Shown here: piece after piece, positions 48,427 to 60,912 of the stretch
Position numbering within the stretch: the first letter of the stretch is position 1
Layout of the letters: every line of letters starts with the position of its first letter
Assembly: GCA_024305405.1 (NCBI GenBank)
Contig: JAKNDB010000106.1
Location: forward strand, 62,001 to 126,000
Source: Dirofilaria immitis
Taxonomy: Eukaryota > Nematoda > Chromadorea > Rhabditida > Onchocercidae
DNA: 64,000 nt
Direction: 5' to 3'
The notes under the pieces: generated by a model
Database searches by the model: none
Told to the model about the DNA's origin: nothing
What the model saw: only the letters and a program-made list of their open reading frames with translations
Translations under genes and position numbers: made by a program

Positions 48427-48789
48427 ATGGAAGATATGGCGAAAAGAATATCTAAAAGAGCTAAAAAACGAACTCAGCGTAAGCACCGGAGACCTCGCAG
48501 CCAAATTCGACGAAAACTAGAAATTGATGAACTGATGCTGTTGAAAGGAAATTGTCACAGAAATACCTGGAAAATGGTAAGAGTCGATAAGGGAAAAAAT
48601 GATATATGTCGATCAGCAGATGAAAGAATTGCTAATGGAAACACGCTGATGAGAGCAGTAAGGCATTTTTATCCTTTGGAGATCTCGGAAGAAAACAAGA
48701 CTTGGACAATCGCTCTCGACAATGTCGCTGAAATAGCGAAGAAGTCTCTTGATAAAAGAAAATGTATAGATTTATATGGTAATTTGTAA
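48427..48789 (+). pseudogene. BEL/Pao C-terminal domain fragment
   Basis: A 120-codon open frame: EYLKELK-like start in a shifted form, then TQRKHRRPRSQIRRKLEIDE, LMLLKGNCHRNTWKMVRVDK, and CRSADERIANGNTLMRAVRH, FYPLEI. This is the DUF5641-type tail that closes Pao polyproteins, followed by Asn-rich sequence to a stop. Confidence 0.8.
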
Positions 48790-51490
48790 AGATATATCAG
48801 AATATAAGTCGTTTTAAATCATATGAGTTGCCATGTTTATGCGCTTCAAGTGCTCGATGATCTGATCTCAGGAGTGACTCTATGGTGCGAAGAATTCTAA
48901 ACAGCATCATTTTGGTCCCGAAGTCAGTTTGAATACACTGAGTATCTTTGGGTAGCTTCTGTTCCTGAGTTCTTTTAACGTTATTAGAATTTCTTATTGT
49001 ATCACTAATGTTGTAACTGTTGCTCTTGACGTGTTAATTGAAGTTATCGTAATTAAGATTTAATTACTCAAGTTTGAGTGTTACTATTGAAAGGCAAAAA
49101 GAATCCTTAATTTTGTCACGGTTAAAGAAAATCGACAACAACTGCAATTGCTGCACATTTCAATTTGCTAATCAATAGTCATTTTTCCACATCGAATTTA
49201 TATACAACTAAACGGTTATGACTTTTTTTATATGTGTAAAGAATTAAAAAAAAAAATCAGAAAATTAAGAAGAATTGAATAAGATGAATTTGAAAAGATT
49301 TTTTGATGCATCTTTTCAGGGCAATGAAATCAAAATCATGATTGTGAAATATGCTAACATTCATTTTCAATTATTCTTCTTTAAGGTGCTTTTAATTCTA
49401 AATTTTACTGTTACATACATATTAGATTATTAATGCTTATTATGATTACAGCTATTCATGCGACATATTGAACTCTTAATATAGAAGATCTCGATAAGTT
49501 AACCAATTGAGGTTATGTTTTGAGGAAAATCAAAAAAATGATTGTCGCTATAATGTGCTGCAAACTCAAGAAGCGATAAGCAATGAATATGGTGCAATTA
49601 GAGATATTGAAAGGATAATATATCCGTTATAATTTTGTCATTTCTGATTATGGTAGATCGGAAGTTTTTTATGATACTAAATAACCTTAAATGACTAAAG
49701 GTTCTAAATTTTTCTAACTTTTATGGTGTTGGTAAGTGGAGAATATAAATTTTGTTAATGAATTTATGTATGAAGCTATCATCTGCTTAGTGCATTGAAA
49801 TAATTCGTATTCTCAATCATATGAAATTAAAGTTCTTTGCAAATAAAAATTTCACTAATTTTCGGCTTACACGAAATCTTTGTTGTCAGTTAATTTTTAT
49901 TGTGAAAGTGATTGGTTTTGGAGCGAAATTATTAGATCATATATCAGTACGGCATCTTCGATAGTAAAGATAGAAGTTATACGAAAATGAATATTTATCG
50001 ATCATTCTAAGAGAGTTAATGTAAAATTAAAAACATTTTACATAATTTTTTCAGATGTTAAGCCATATTTTCTATTGTGTCTTATATTCAAAAATGATGG
50101 CAAATATTATATGAGAAGAGCTATCTATGAATTGATAAACTTAAAATTTGACTCTTTTGGATTGCGAAAACTTTAACACTCACATGACCATAATTTTTAT
50201 GGAATAGAAATTTAACAATTAGCATATATATATATATATATATTGTAAAATTATAATAATTCTTTTACTGTTTTTTTTTTGGTACCAGTTATTATGCAAA
50301 AGATGTGAATACTTTGGAAATAATTTTTGACATTATTTTCGGATTGAAATTTTAAATTATTTTCAGGTCTTTCATTCAAAATATCTTTTAAATAAAGAAA
50401 TGTGTTTTAAGTATAATAAATAATTTAACATGATACCAGATATTTTGAATGAAAGAACACCGGAGTTGTCTGCAAAATAAATTTCAACAATTATATCAAG
50501 TTATGCGGCATATTTAAAAGTTGCTTTCAGATTTCAGGAATTATTTTAAATAATCTGTTATTATTAAAGTGTCATTGTTTACTAGATATTTTGCAAAAAG
50601 GATATTGAAGTCACTCGGGCATTTTTCGACATATTTTAATTCCTCTAATCAAACTATTTTTTACACTTGTTTAATCGCATTGCGTTAATGGAAGCCATAG
50701 AATTTAATGAATCAGATCTTTGTCAAGATTTTTTTGTGTAAATAAATTTTAAATGCAAGTATGAAAATAAAAAGATAATTTTCATATCTTTTGGATGCCT
50801 TCATGAGTTTTTTAAAAATCAGAATTTTGACGATGCTCATGAAGACTTTTTCTTTTTCTGACTCAAGCACATTATTTTTCTGAATTCCAAATTATAAAAA
50901 TAGGATGTGTGGACCTTGACAGCATAGTGAAACTGAAACTTGTTCTTTTATCTGACAAACTCAATAATGATGATTTGCTGAAATTTAGTTTAACCGTTAT
51001 TACCACAAATTTTTCAAAACTCATTTGACATATCAAAAAAATATCTATCTGATTAGAAACTCAAGAAATGATTTTAGAATGAAATAATAATGATAATATA
51101 CAAGAAAGGAAAACAAATAATTAATTAATATCATGAATCGGGACGTCAATAAAATGAATTATGATGATAGCATGCTAATGATATTATGGAATAAATAATG
51201 AATAATTGTAATAGGTAATCAGAAAATATTAGTCTGATCAGAGCCTTGGACACATCGTTTGCCGCAAAGACTCCGAAATACTCGATAGTAAGCAGCAATG
51301 CACGCACAACCCTATGCTCGGAGAAAGCAAGGAACATTTGAATGTGCTATTTCTGGAAAAGTGCATAATTATAGAATCAAAAACGAACAAAGTTTCTAAA
51401 TAATCGACTTATTCGAAAAAAGATCTAATGTTATAATAAATATGACTAGCATTTCTATCACTAAGTGGTTTATCATCTGCAGATCTTGAA
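48790..51490. other. AT-rich stretch after the BEL/Pao relic
   Basis: No gene was recognised. 48800-49050 might include LTR remains but no partner copy was found. A protein-like broken frame (ENQKNDCRYNVLQTQEAISN, EYGAIRDIERIIYPL) lies at about 49523-49632. An (AT)n run is at 50224-50243. 51230-51350 is GC-richer and open on both strands, without a recognised family. Confidence 0.35.
49057..49078 (+). ncRNA. SL1-like 22-mer (spliced-leader relic)
   Basis: It matches the nematode SL1 leader, from memory, at 20 of 22 positions (differences at 2 and 12). The following bases (TGTTACTATTGAAAGG, later AATTTTG at about 49109) faintly resemble the rest of an SL RNA, including an Sm-like site, but the GT donor after the leader is displaced. 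21 bases are identical to 8151-8172 (minus strand). It may be a decayed SL RNA gene or the 5' tag of a retrocopied trans-spliced mRNA. Confidence 0.4.
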
Positions 51491-51497
51491 TAGAAAA

Positions 51498-52400
51498 AGA
51501 AATGTATAAATGCTTGCAATTTGCATATGGAATAATTTCTGGCAAACAAATTATGATTTTTACCTTGAATCAATAAGGTCTCAATAAAGTCAGATTTCCA
51601 ATCTAAAATATTTAACCTTTTACGAATCTTAATATTCGCTATCAACAACACTTTTTGGCAATGAACAATGCATTCCGTTGATTTCATTCTAAATTTCGAA
51701 AGAAAAAGAATTAAATAGTTATACTGAATTTTGCTGCCAATTACATTTTGATATTACAAAACTAAGTATGGGGAAAAAGATATACGCATTGACATTTTTT
51801 TATATTCAATCACGTTATGTGATAATAAAAAATTGAGCAAAAATTCGAATACAACAAGCTTCTCAATATTTTGCTAACATTCTCGAATCATCCATGAAAA
51901 AACTAAAATAACAAATAGATAAATGCGGTAAAAAATAGAATGTTGTGGATTGCAATAATGTATGAAAATCAAAGTGATAAAATGGATCAAATATGAAATT
52001 TGTTCAATTGCAGCTAAAAACCTTCCGTTCAAATTTTATTAAATATTTTCAGCACTAGTCAAGCAATAATCAATAAAATATAAATGATAAAAAGACCTTA
52101 TAATCTTGAGCATGAATTAATATAGCTGTATTGCAGATATTATTTATTTGTATATTCATCATTAAATGCAATTATTGAACTGAATGTGCAGTATTTTTGC
52201 CTTATTATTATTTCTATTGAACTTCTCATCGCATACATCGCAATTGAATGGTTTGTCGCTTGTATGATGAAATCGATGGATGCCTTTTCAGATAGTTGAT
52301 TCCACTAAATCTTTTCCTTTGTTGTATACATTGCAATAGTTTTCTATTTGCATTTGTCCTATTACGTTCATTTAACTCAAATTGATCATTTATTCCTGCT
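51498..52400 (-). pseudogene. zinc-finger gene 3' end, dispersed copy B
   Basis: 51498-52160 repeats the flank at 13066-13740 in the same orientation, with many substitutions and indels. 52200-52375 encodes, on the minus strand, remnants of fingers (DKPFNCDVCDEKF-like sequence) that are interrupted and shorter than in the array at 13741-14335. No functional finger remains. Confidence 0.65.
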
Positions 52401-52409
52401 TGAATAAAT

Positions 52410-53010
52410 AATTCATTTCGTTGATTTCATTCTAAATTTCGAAATGAAAAGAATTAAATAGTCATATTGAATTCCGCCGCCAGCTACTCATTGATATTAC
52501 AGAAGTAGATGCAGAAAAAAAGAATACCGTATTGATTTTTTTAATGTTCAACCATATTATATGGTAATGAAAATTTAGCAGAAATCCAAATAAAATAAGC
52601 TTGTCGGTATTTTACTAACATTTTCGAATGATTGATGAAAAATTATAATAATAAATAGATAAACGCGACAAAAATAGAATATTGTGGATTACAATAATCC
52701 ATAAAAATCTAAGTAATAAAATGAATCCAATATAAAATTTAGTTCAATTACAACTAAAAATTTTCTACTCAAATTTTATTAAATATTTTTAGCCATTAAT
52801 TAAACAATAATCAATAAAATATGAGAGGTGAAACTGAGTTCATAATTTTCAATATGAAATTATATTCTCTATTAATATAGTTCAGTATAGATATTATTTG
52901 TTTGCATATTCTTCATGCAACGCAATCTTTCAACTGAATGTTTGTTCATATTTTTATGCCTTAGAAGAATTATTATTTTAATTGAACTTCTTTTCGCATG
53001 CATGTAATCC
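52410..53010 (-). pseudogene. zinc-finger gene 3' end, dispersed copy C
   Basis: This starts at the TTTCGTTGATTTCATTCTAA block shared with 13236 and 51680, continues with the same flank, and ends in a finger relic around 52930-53000 (minus strand). It lies in tandem after copy B, about 770 bp downstream, so the block was duplicated locally as well as dispersed. Confidence 0.65.
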
Positions 53011-53264
53011 TTAAATGAGTGTTAATTATTAGCCGCAGATTTATATATACATACATAAAATCGAAAATGAAATGAAATTTTTCTCAATAAAGCAATAATG
53101 ACAGTAAAATGTTAAGTGTATTTAAAACTGAAAAACAAAGTTTTAATATGTGACGCAGAGATAAAATTAGAACCAAATCAATGAAAATTTTTAAATGATA
53201 AAGATTAAACGAATAAATAATAAATGACAAGGAAATAAAGTATGATGAGTGTGATGACATCAAA

Positions 53265-53429
53265 TTATAATATATCGTATTGCTGATAATTAGATATCAC
53301 TGCAGACAATAATGTCGTATTTACAACTATTGACAGCAAAATGATGTCGATTTGAACTGCTAGATTGATATTATCGTTATACTGATACTGTTCACTGTTA
53401 TTGTTGAGGTATGCTTCTGTGATGCCCAT
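53265..53429 (-). other. 54-codon open frame with one membrane-like segment
   Basis: Minus strand from ATG 53429: MGITEAYLNNNSEQYQYN, then DNINLAVQIDIILLSIVV and NTTLLSAVISNYQQYDIL. It has a hydrophilic, Asn-rich start and a hydrophobic helix, like the N-terminus of a receptor. It is not conserved in the second unit of the duplication, which argues against function. Confidence 0.2.
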
Positions 53430-53618
53430 TATTGCATAGTTGCTTTAAGATCTAAATACCTGTTTGAAGATCAATATGTAAAATGCAGGAACAGTTTAAC
53501 AAAATGCGACAAATCAATACGAATGATCAAGAATGATTAACTGTTCCAGCGTTATAATTCATTTTATGTAAATGTGACATCGCCTTTCTTTTAAATTTTG
53601 TTTAACAATTATAATCAG

Positions 53619-53716
53619 ATGTCGCCGCGGTATTTTTTGGATTTTCTTGCGCAGCACTCGTGATTGCATACCATATCATTCTGATTAAAGCGATTACAGA
53701 AAAGGTTGCAAAGTAA
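53619..53716 (+). other. possible C-terminal exon with a membrane helix
   Basis: After a TATAATCAG acceptor-like site, a frame reads DVAAVFFGFSCAALVIAY then HIILIKAITEKVAK before TAA: one membrane helix and a short basic tail. The second unit keeps IAYHIVLIKA but has lost the frame upstream. No other exons were identified. Confidence 0.25.
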
Positions 53717-54739
53717 CATTTGGCAAACAGTTCAACTTAAACAAATTTAATTATGGTATCACATAAAACATATAATTGATAAAATGAAACAAATGGATCT
53801 CCTATAGAGAACGCAATTAACATGTGGAATAACAAATTGTGCGTACCGTAGCAAAAAGATTTTATTATTAATTATCTCAAAGACATTTATTTTTACATAT
53901 TTAAATTCAATTGATTAAATATGGAAGAAGTATCTCGATTTGAAAATTAAAAAAATGAGAACAAACAACAGATGCCAAGCTGAATTGGTTCATCATGAAT
54001 ACAAAAATCTCTAGACTGAAAATACTTACTTGAAATTCATTTGATTTCATCCAATTACTTTAACTTCATTTAAAATTCAATCAGGTAAATCGTTTAGAAA
54101 ACATCATCAGTATGCATCAAGAATTTAAATAAATTAATTTTCATTCATGTATAAACATCCAGAAAGCTTCTCCTCGAAATTTTTAAACACATCACTTATT
54201 TAATTGTCATATTTCTCATACTTCGAGCTACGCACAAATTTCTTCTTCGAAAGATAATCTTCCTATCTTCATTACGAAGCTGGCTATTAGAATGCTCATT
54301 TTCACTTCTTATACTGATGATTGAAAAATTTTCGTTTTTCTATTACTAATTTTCATCTTTTTCAAGATTCTTCAAGAGATCTCTTGGAAATCATGACTGA
54401 TATGAGAGAAGATAAAGATATTTGCGCGATTCATCTGTTAGAATGTATGTATCGCTAAGATTTGAATTAAAACTGCACTTATTACATTTCAACGACTTCT
54501 CAATTTGCAGCATTTACACACTAAACAAATTTTACGGCGATGGCGATAGAAAAATCAACGATTTTTGCGAATCGTAACATAGCGTTAATCTAAACTTCCA
54601 TATTTGCAGAGTAAAAATCAGATCGCAGGAGGTTCTTGATTGGGTATCAATATAAATACTTTGGAATTTTTCCTACTATGCATGATTCAACTGGATTTCT
54701 CATATCAACCAGTATTTAGCAATGTTTCATCGCGATATT

Positions 54740-56370
54740 CTTGCTGGGCATATATGTAATCCTTAGATGTATGCTAATTGTTACCTGTAGATTTACATAT
54801 TTACATATGTAATATATATATAAATCGAAAAGTAAGTGAAAACTTTCTCAATCATTCAACAAAGATAGTACAAAGTAAAATAATTTTAAAATGAAAAAAA
54901 TAAATTTTAATGTGAAACAGAAATGAAATTAATATCAAACGAATGATAATTTTTATGCGATAAAAAGATTTGAATGAATAATGAATGAGAAGGGAAATGA
55001 AGTATGATAAAATTTCGAATTGATTAAAAATCTATATTCCAATCAGAATCACAAAATGATGTACGTGTTAGGCTGATATGACTATTTATACTAATACTAA
55101 CGTATTTTTACTGTTGAGATATAATTTATGATGCTCTTTATTTGATTGCTATTTTATTATCAGATCTTAACAGATCTAGATAGCTGTTTAAAGTGCAATG
55201 TGTACAATGTATCAGTAACTTAATGAAATGCGATAAGTCAACATGAATAATCAAAAATGATCAACCTGATCTATTGCTATAATTCATACTCAGTAAATAA
55301 AAGAAACAATTTTTGAGTAGTACTGATGATGACATTGTTTATCTTCTAATTTTATTTGATAATCACATTCAGATATCGACGTTTTTGGATATTCTTCCGT
55401 TAACAATTATAATTGAATTGCATATCATATTGTTCTGATTAAAGCAGTTGTAGCAAAAGAATTGCAAAGTAACATTTGACAGACAGATCGATTTCAACGA
55501 ATTTTTTAATTACGATATCCCGTAAATATGTAATTGATAGAACGAAACAGATGGATTTCTATAAGGAAGTTATTGATATGCGAAATAGCATATCGAGCGT
55601 TATTGTAGCAGAGAGAAAATTCAGTTCTTTTATATATGAAGTTGGCAAGGATGGGAGCAAAAGATTTCATTACTAAAAATTTCGAAGGCATATATTTTTT
55701 ACATGCTTAAATTCAATTGATTAAGCAAAATGAAATATCTCCAACTATGAGAAAATCAGAACAACGAACAAATGTTATGCTGATAAGCAATCACTGTTGC
55801 AGAGGTTAGCTTATCATGAATATAAAAATCTCTGCATTGAAAATGCTTGAAATTTCTTTTATTGCATTATTTTCATTTCATTCAAAATTCATTAGGTAAA
55901 TCGCTTGGAAAACATCGAAATTCAAATCAATTGGTTTTCATACATATATAAACATCCAGGAAATTTTTATTTAAAATTACAGAATATATCTTTTTCTTAC
56001 TTATCATATTTTCCGCATTTCGAGTTACGTATATATTACTTTCTTCGAAAGATAATCTTTTACTTTCATTGTGAAGCTGGCTATTAGAATACGCTTTTTC
56101 ACTTCTTATATTAATGATTGAAAAATCTTTATTTATATTACTAATTTTTATCTTTTTTTCAAGAATTTTCAAGAAATCTTTCAGAAGTTATGATTTTATA
56201 TGACAGGAGATAAAAAGTTAAGGTATTTGTATCATTAGGATTTAGATTAAAAATGCGCTTATTGCATTTCGACTGCTCACAACATTTGCACTTTTTTTTT
56301 TTTGCACTATAAATAAATTCTACAGTACTTAACGAAGACGATAGAAAATCATATTTTAATTAAAAAGTAA
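54740..56370. repeat. ~1.7 kb tandem duplication, unit 2
   Basis: Second unit, about 1.75 kb downstream of the first. The plus-strand open frame at 55476-55676 (66 codons) is not kept in unit 1, so it is probably not a gene. Confidence 0.75.
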
Positions 56371-57405
56371 GTGATAATTGTCGTCCATTATTTTGTTAAC
56401 AGAAAGTTGCATTAAGATATTGCAATGATTGAGTGAAGCAAAGCAATTAATTATAAATGGTATGTGGATGTTAAATTTGATAAAGTAAATAATATATTTT
56501 ACATGTTTACAACATATCTTTGCATGCTATCGAAGACATGCAAAGTTTCCTATAAATTATCACGCAATTTCTTTCTTTTTTTTTCCCCAACACCGATTGT
56601 ATTTAAGTCAGAGCCATTTTCAATCACTTTAATAAACATAGCAGAAGGTGCAAAATTTTTTTCTTTAATTACAAAATTTGTCCCAACTTATTAATTGTTG
56701 AATCCCATTAGCAAGCGTTAGACAGTTTTAAATATTTTCTTTAAAAAACAGCTGTCAAATGATATCAAGCATTCGCAATATAAAATAAGTTTTATAAGTT
56801 GGCTTGGTAAAAAATATGCAAATAAAAATATTTATATCAATGATTAATGATACGTTAATCTCAGACGGATTGACCGATATTCGTTGATTTCATCAATTTA
56901 TTGCAATATAATACATTTTACTGCCAAATGTCTAAATATTAATCGATTGAAGCAAACAGTTTAGTGTTTACTTCATTAGCAAATTCAAGCGGTAATCATT
57001 GTGAAGCCAATTTCTCATCTGTCCGTATTTAGTAAACGATCTTACTAGGACTGCTAGCACGGTAATATTGTATCTATGAACAATTCTGATGTATGAATCT
57101 GCTGATGATAGAGAGTATCATGAACAATAGTCAATTAAAAATCCATCTTCAATTGATATTTCAGTACAACAGATTGAAAATATACAAGACAACTTCAGCT
57201 ATTGCACAGCTTTTTGCCAATGATACTATAAATCTTCAAATTACTAATTAACATTATCTAAGGCAAAGTTCACGATGGATATAGCTCGAATGCACTTTTT
57301 TTTTTTTTTTTTCCATTTCTGCTGACATATTCTATTACGAAAATGTCGAAATAATCGTGAAAAAAAAAAATTGCTTGACCTTTGATATCGCTGCTTCAGA
57401 TCAAC
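56371..57405. other. upstream region of the receptor gene
   Basis: No gene. Two homopolymer tracts lie here: T at 57296-57313 and A at 57360-57370. An open frame at 56464-56694 shows no recognisable motif. Confidence 0.4.
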
Positions 57406-59525
57406 ATGGTAATGACTACCCAATTGGTACCAGTTTTGATATGCACATGCATTTTTCTTCTATGTTCTTTAGTTGGCTTCGTTGGCAATTTTGCTCTCAT
57501 TTTTATCACTATTTATGGAAAGTAATTATTGATTAATTGTGCCGCAATTATTTTAAAAATCTAATAAACAAGGAGAAAAAAAATGTTAAAAAGTAATAGT
57601 AATTATTTTCTCGATATCTTAATAGGATCAGGTAAAAGCAAATAGGTAAGCATATATACGAATAATTTGACAATATATTTTAAAAAATGAAAGTGTGAAA
57701 GGAAGAAGAACACGTATACAAAAATGAGCGGATAGGTTTGTTTACATTATACAACTTCATGTCAAATATGAGTGATTTGCGATTAAGATTTATAATTTTC
57801 GTATAATAAATGTTAAAACGTAGTCTCAAGTTCGGAAGTTTTAAATTCAATCTTCTTGTGAATTATGAACTCTCATAATTCACAAGAATTTCAGGCATCT
57901 ACACAATGTCAGCAATATACTTATAGCATTAAGTGCATTTGGTGATATTCTTCATCAAATGGGTCATATCCCATTTGCATACTTTATTTTCACCGGAATT
58001 ACTTCTATATCGTTACGGACATGTATTTGGATACAATTAATACCAAATTTTGGTCTGAATTTTGCAATCACTACATTATTTTTTATTGGTGTGGATCGAG
58101 CCATTGCCATTTTAAAGCCTTTAAGGTCAGTATTTGGACAAAGCAAGTAACTTTTATCCTTCTGCAGATGATAGACAGTTACGTTCCGCAAATCAAAGCT
58201 AAATTATATGCTTCTTATTTGTTAAATCAAATATATTTCTGAATTAAAACTATTACTGTTATTTGTAGATATCAAAATATGAAAAAGAAATTTTATATCT
58301 CAACAATGATTCTACCAGCGGTATTTTATGCAGTTACTATGCTCATATTGGTCGTAAAATATGGCGTAAAAAAGGAGTAAGTTTGATTTTCTCGGTACTG
58401 GCGATACTTAGAATCGAATTTATGTGATTAAACTAAAACTCTAACCTAAGAAATAGCAAAACCATCTCCGGTTAAAAAAAAATTTTTAACTTTTCTTTCC
58501 TTTGACTAATATTGATAAAATCAAAGAAATTTTGTTTTTCCATTAGGGAAATATGAAACTAAAGATTGATAATAAGAAAATGAGAAATATAATGAAATGA
58601 GAAATTTAGGTAATTACTGAGAAAATGATATATAGCCAACAAAGTAAAAAAGGAAAAAAGTTAAAATTTTTAATTCAAATAATTTCGAAAATTTGTTCTT
58701 TAAGTTGCAGAAAATATGAAAAGTATTTCCAAGGTATATTAAATATACTATTTCACTTATTCAATTGTCGTTGATAGCATTCCATATCTTTTGCAGCAGT
58801 AAAGTTATCTGTGTAGTAGTAGCAATATATAGTGATCTGTCAAATTCGATTTGGACTGTTACATCAGCTGTTATCAGTTTAGGAACAATTATCCTTTACG
58901 CAATACTCAGTCGAGTGGCAGTAAAGGCTAAAACGAGTGAGTAATTTAATTAATCAATAAATTCATACAGGTAGAAATATCAATCTGAAAGATGACCGCC
59001 TGCAATTGTTTGAATATTACTGACATTTGTATTTTTTTTTTTTTTTTTTTGTCACAGTATTATGCTACTTTTAATTGCAGCAAGTCAAAATTTCGAGCTA
59101 CTGCAAACATTAAAAATAATTATGGCATTAATTGGTTTAGGACAATTAGCGTCAACGGTAATCTATCTATCAACACTATTCTTCCAGTTATCTGAAATGA
59201 TGATGTTTTATGTGGGATGTTATGCAGGAATATTTATTAATATAAGCATTTCATTCAATTGGTTGTTTTATTATTGGAGAAGGTAAAAATTAATTGAACT
59301 ATCGAAGAGGAACAATTTATCATTGAAATATTACTTTGAATGACATCCTCAATGGCTAGTAATAGCAATACCATTTGATAGAATATAAAATTGAAATTAT
59401 GTTATTGCAGCAAGGAATATCGAAAAGAATTCAAAAGACAGTTTAAGAAATTTCTGTCCTTACAGAATTCTGTAAAATCACTTCCAACATATACAGTACA
59501 ACAAGTAGCCAATGTTCACCGATAG
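57406..59525 (+). CDS. 7TM chemosensory-type G-protein-coupled receptor (srsx-like), six exons
   Basis: Exons 57406-57521, 57895-58125, 58269-58376, 58797-58936, 59081-59282 and 59411-59525 join in frame at every boundary to give 303 residues, the usual size for nematode srsx receptors. [18 protein letters not shown] is helix 1, with the conserved [23 protein letters not shown] starts helix 2. [19 protein letters not shown] holds the DR of the helix 3 DRY-like motif and the following KPLRY. Helices 4-7 follow, and the end is a basic cytosolic tail. Such receptors sit in the plasma membrane of sensory cells and signal through G proteins; the ligand is unknown. A nearby second ATG (codon 3) could be the start. 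It is the only multi-exon gene here with no visible damage. Confidence 0.88.
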
Positions 59526-60890
59526 AAGGAATTCAGACCAATTGATCAACATGAATTTTATCAATTTAATTATTTTTTACTATTTCCATGCAGACTAATA
59601 ATGGAAGGATATAGATTAATTAGAGAGATATTAACGATGACTTTTATAGAGACACATCGTTCTATCATTCCAACGTGACATAATTTGGATTAACTTTCGT
59701 GAATTTTCCATGTCAATTTTTAGAGATTGCTTTAATCAAAATTTAATTTAGTAATAAAATCGTCAATCCTTAACTACAAAAAAAAATAATGGAATAGGCT
59801 AAGACTTGTCGCGCGAAATGTATTATTTGGCATTATCTGCATTTTAGTTCTTTTATTAAGCAGTTTCAGTTATAAAATACAAAATAATTGATAATTGATA
59901 AATTTCAATATTATCTTTATTCTAATTCGTTGTGTTAGAATTTCTAAGAAAAATGAACACATCAGAATTACAATGTTATTTCAGAAATAGAATAACATCA
60001 GAGAAATCTTTGAAGACATAAGTTTTTCAAAATTGATTAGGAAAGTATTTTTAAACTCTCAACTTTGTATATATTATCCATATATGAAAGTATTAAGGCA
60101 TGGAAATTATGAGCAAAATTATATGAGCGATCAACCTATTTTCTAGTTCTTGAAACATTGCGTATCAGTGATGATAAATTCCGTTCATATTTGAATTTCT
60201 CGGCCTTTTCGTTATCCAAGATTTTATTAAATAGGCAAAACGTGAAGGTTACCAGAAGTGAATCTATAGAGCATTTAAGAAAAAGGCAAATTCTTTTTTC
60301 ATGATTTTTTCGCTATTAAATGACAATTATTTAAATTCCAATCTTGATTCAACTATTATTTCAAGCTTTAATTTCAATAGATTGCGAATTCAAACCTTTT
60401 CGAGCCTTATTTTATTTCAAATCTTTACCGTTTACAACATTCCAATCTTTGTCAAAAATTATAGAAAAATTTTCAATTTAATTTGAAACCTGCAGCCGAT
60501 TTTAGCTAATAAAAATCAGTTCTTATAATGCATTATGACCTGATAAATTGTTAAATAAATAAAAATCTAAAAATCTCTTCATATCTAAAAAAAAAAAAAA
60601 AAAAAGAAGGGCGCTAGCATTCAGTTTGCAAATCCGCGTCATATGTTTTATATTTTGTATTTTCCAATGTGAAGCGAATATATCGAATTGAGCGATCACA
60701 ATAACCTGCATTTTAATTAAGAAATTATTCAATAACTATATATTTTGGAAATGCACAAATGATTGATTTGCAAAGACATTTTCATTTTTGTAACCAAAAA
60801 TTTACAAGTGAATTTAATTAAATTAGTCCGCAAATCATAAAGCGAATAAAAAATGCTAAAAGTCATTTCAAATTTAAGCGTTAAAGCTTG

Positions 60891-60912
60891 CGGGGCTGGC
60901 AAAGTTGCCCCG
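60891..60912. other. GC-rich hairpin in an AT desert
   Basis: CGGGGC (60891-60896) pairs with GCCCCG (60907-60912) across a 10-nt loop. The island of high GC in flanking AT-rich DNA stands out. It lies inside a minus-strand frame that reads LWYGATLPAPQALTLKFE. It may be a remnant of a repeat or a structured transcript. Confidence 0.4.

Larger units (their letters stand above)
45434..48789 (+). mobile_element. BEL/Pao LTR retrotransposon, degenerate internal region
   Basis: Plus-strand remains of a Pao-type pol polyprotein in normal order: a stretch upstream of reverse transcriptase (45434-45612, with stops), reverse transcriptase (45613-46488), ribonuclease H (about 46740-47184), integrase (about 47760-48240) and the Pao C-terminal domain (48427-48789). 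Frames shift and stops are frequent outside the two longest blocks. I found no long terminal repeats and no gag or protease, so it is dead and truncated at both ends. It abuts the ITS1 sequence. Confidence 0.85.
52990..54600. repeat. ~1.7 kb tandem duplication, unit 1
   Basis: It matches 54740-56370 in direct orientation, with substitutions and small indels. Examples are TTGCAAAGTAACATTTG at 53706 and 55465, and GAAGCTGGCTATTAGAAT at 54280 and 56073. It includes the possible small frames at 53265-53429 (minus) and 53619-53716 (plus). Confidence 0.75.

Noticed and set aside
48800..49060. 3' long terminal repeat of the BEL/Pao element
   Set aside because: No matching copy upstream of the element and no clear TG...CA ends with a duplicated target site.
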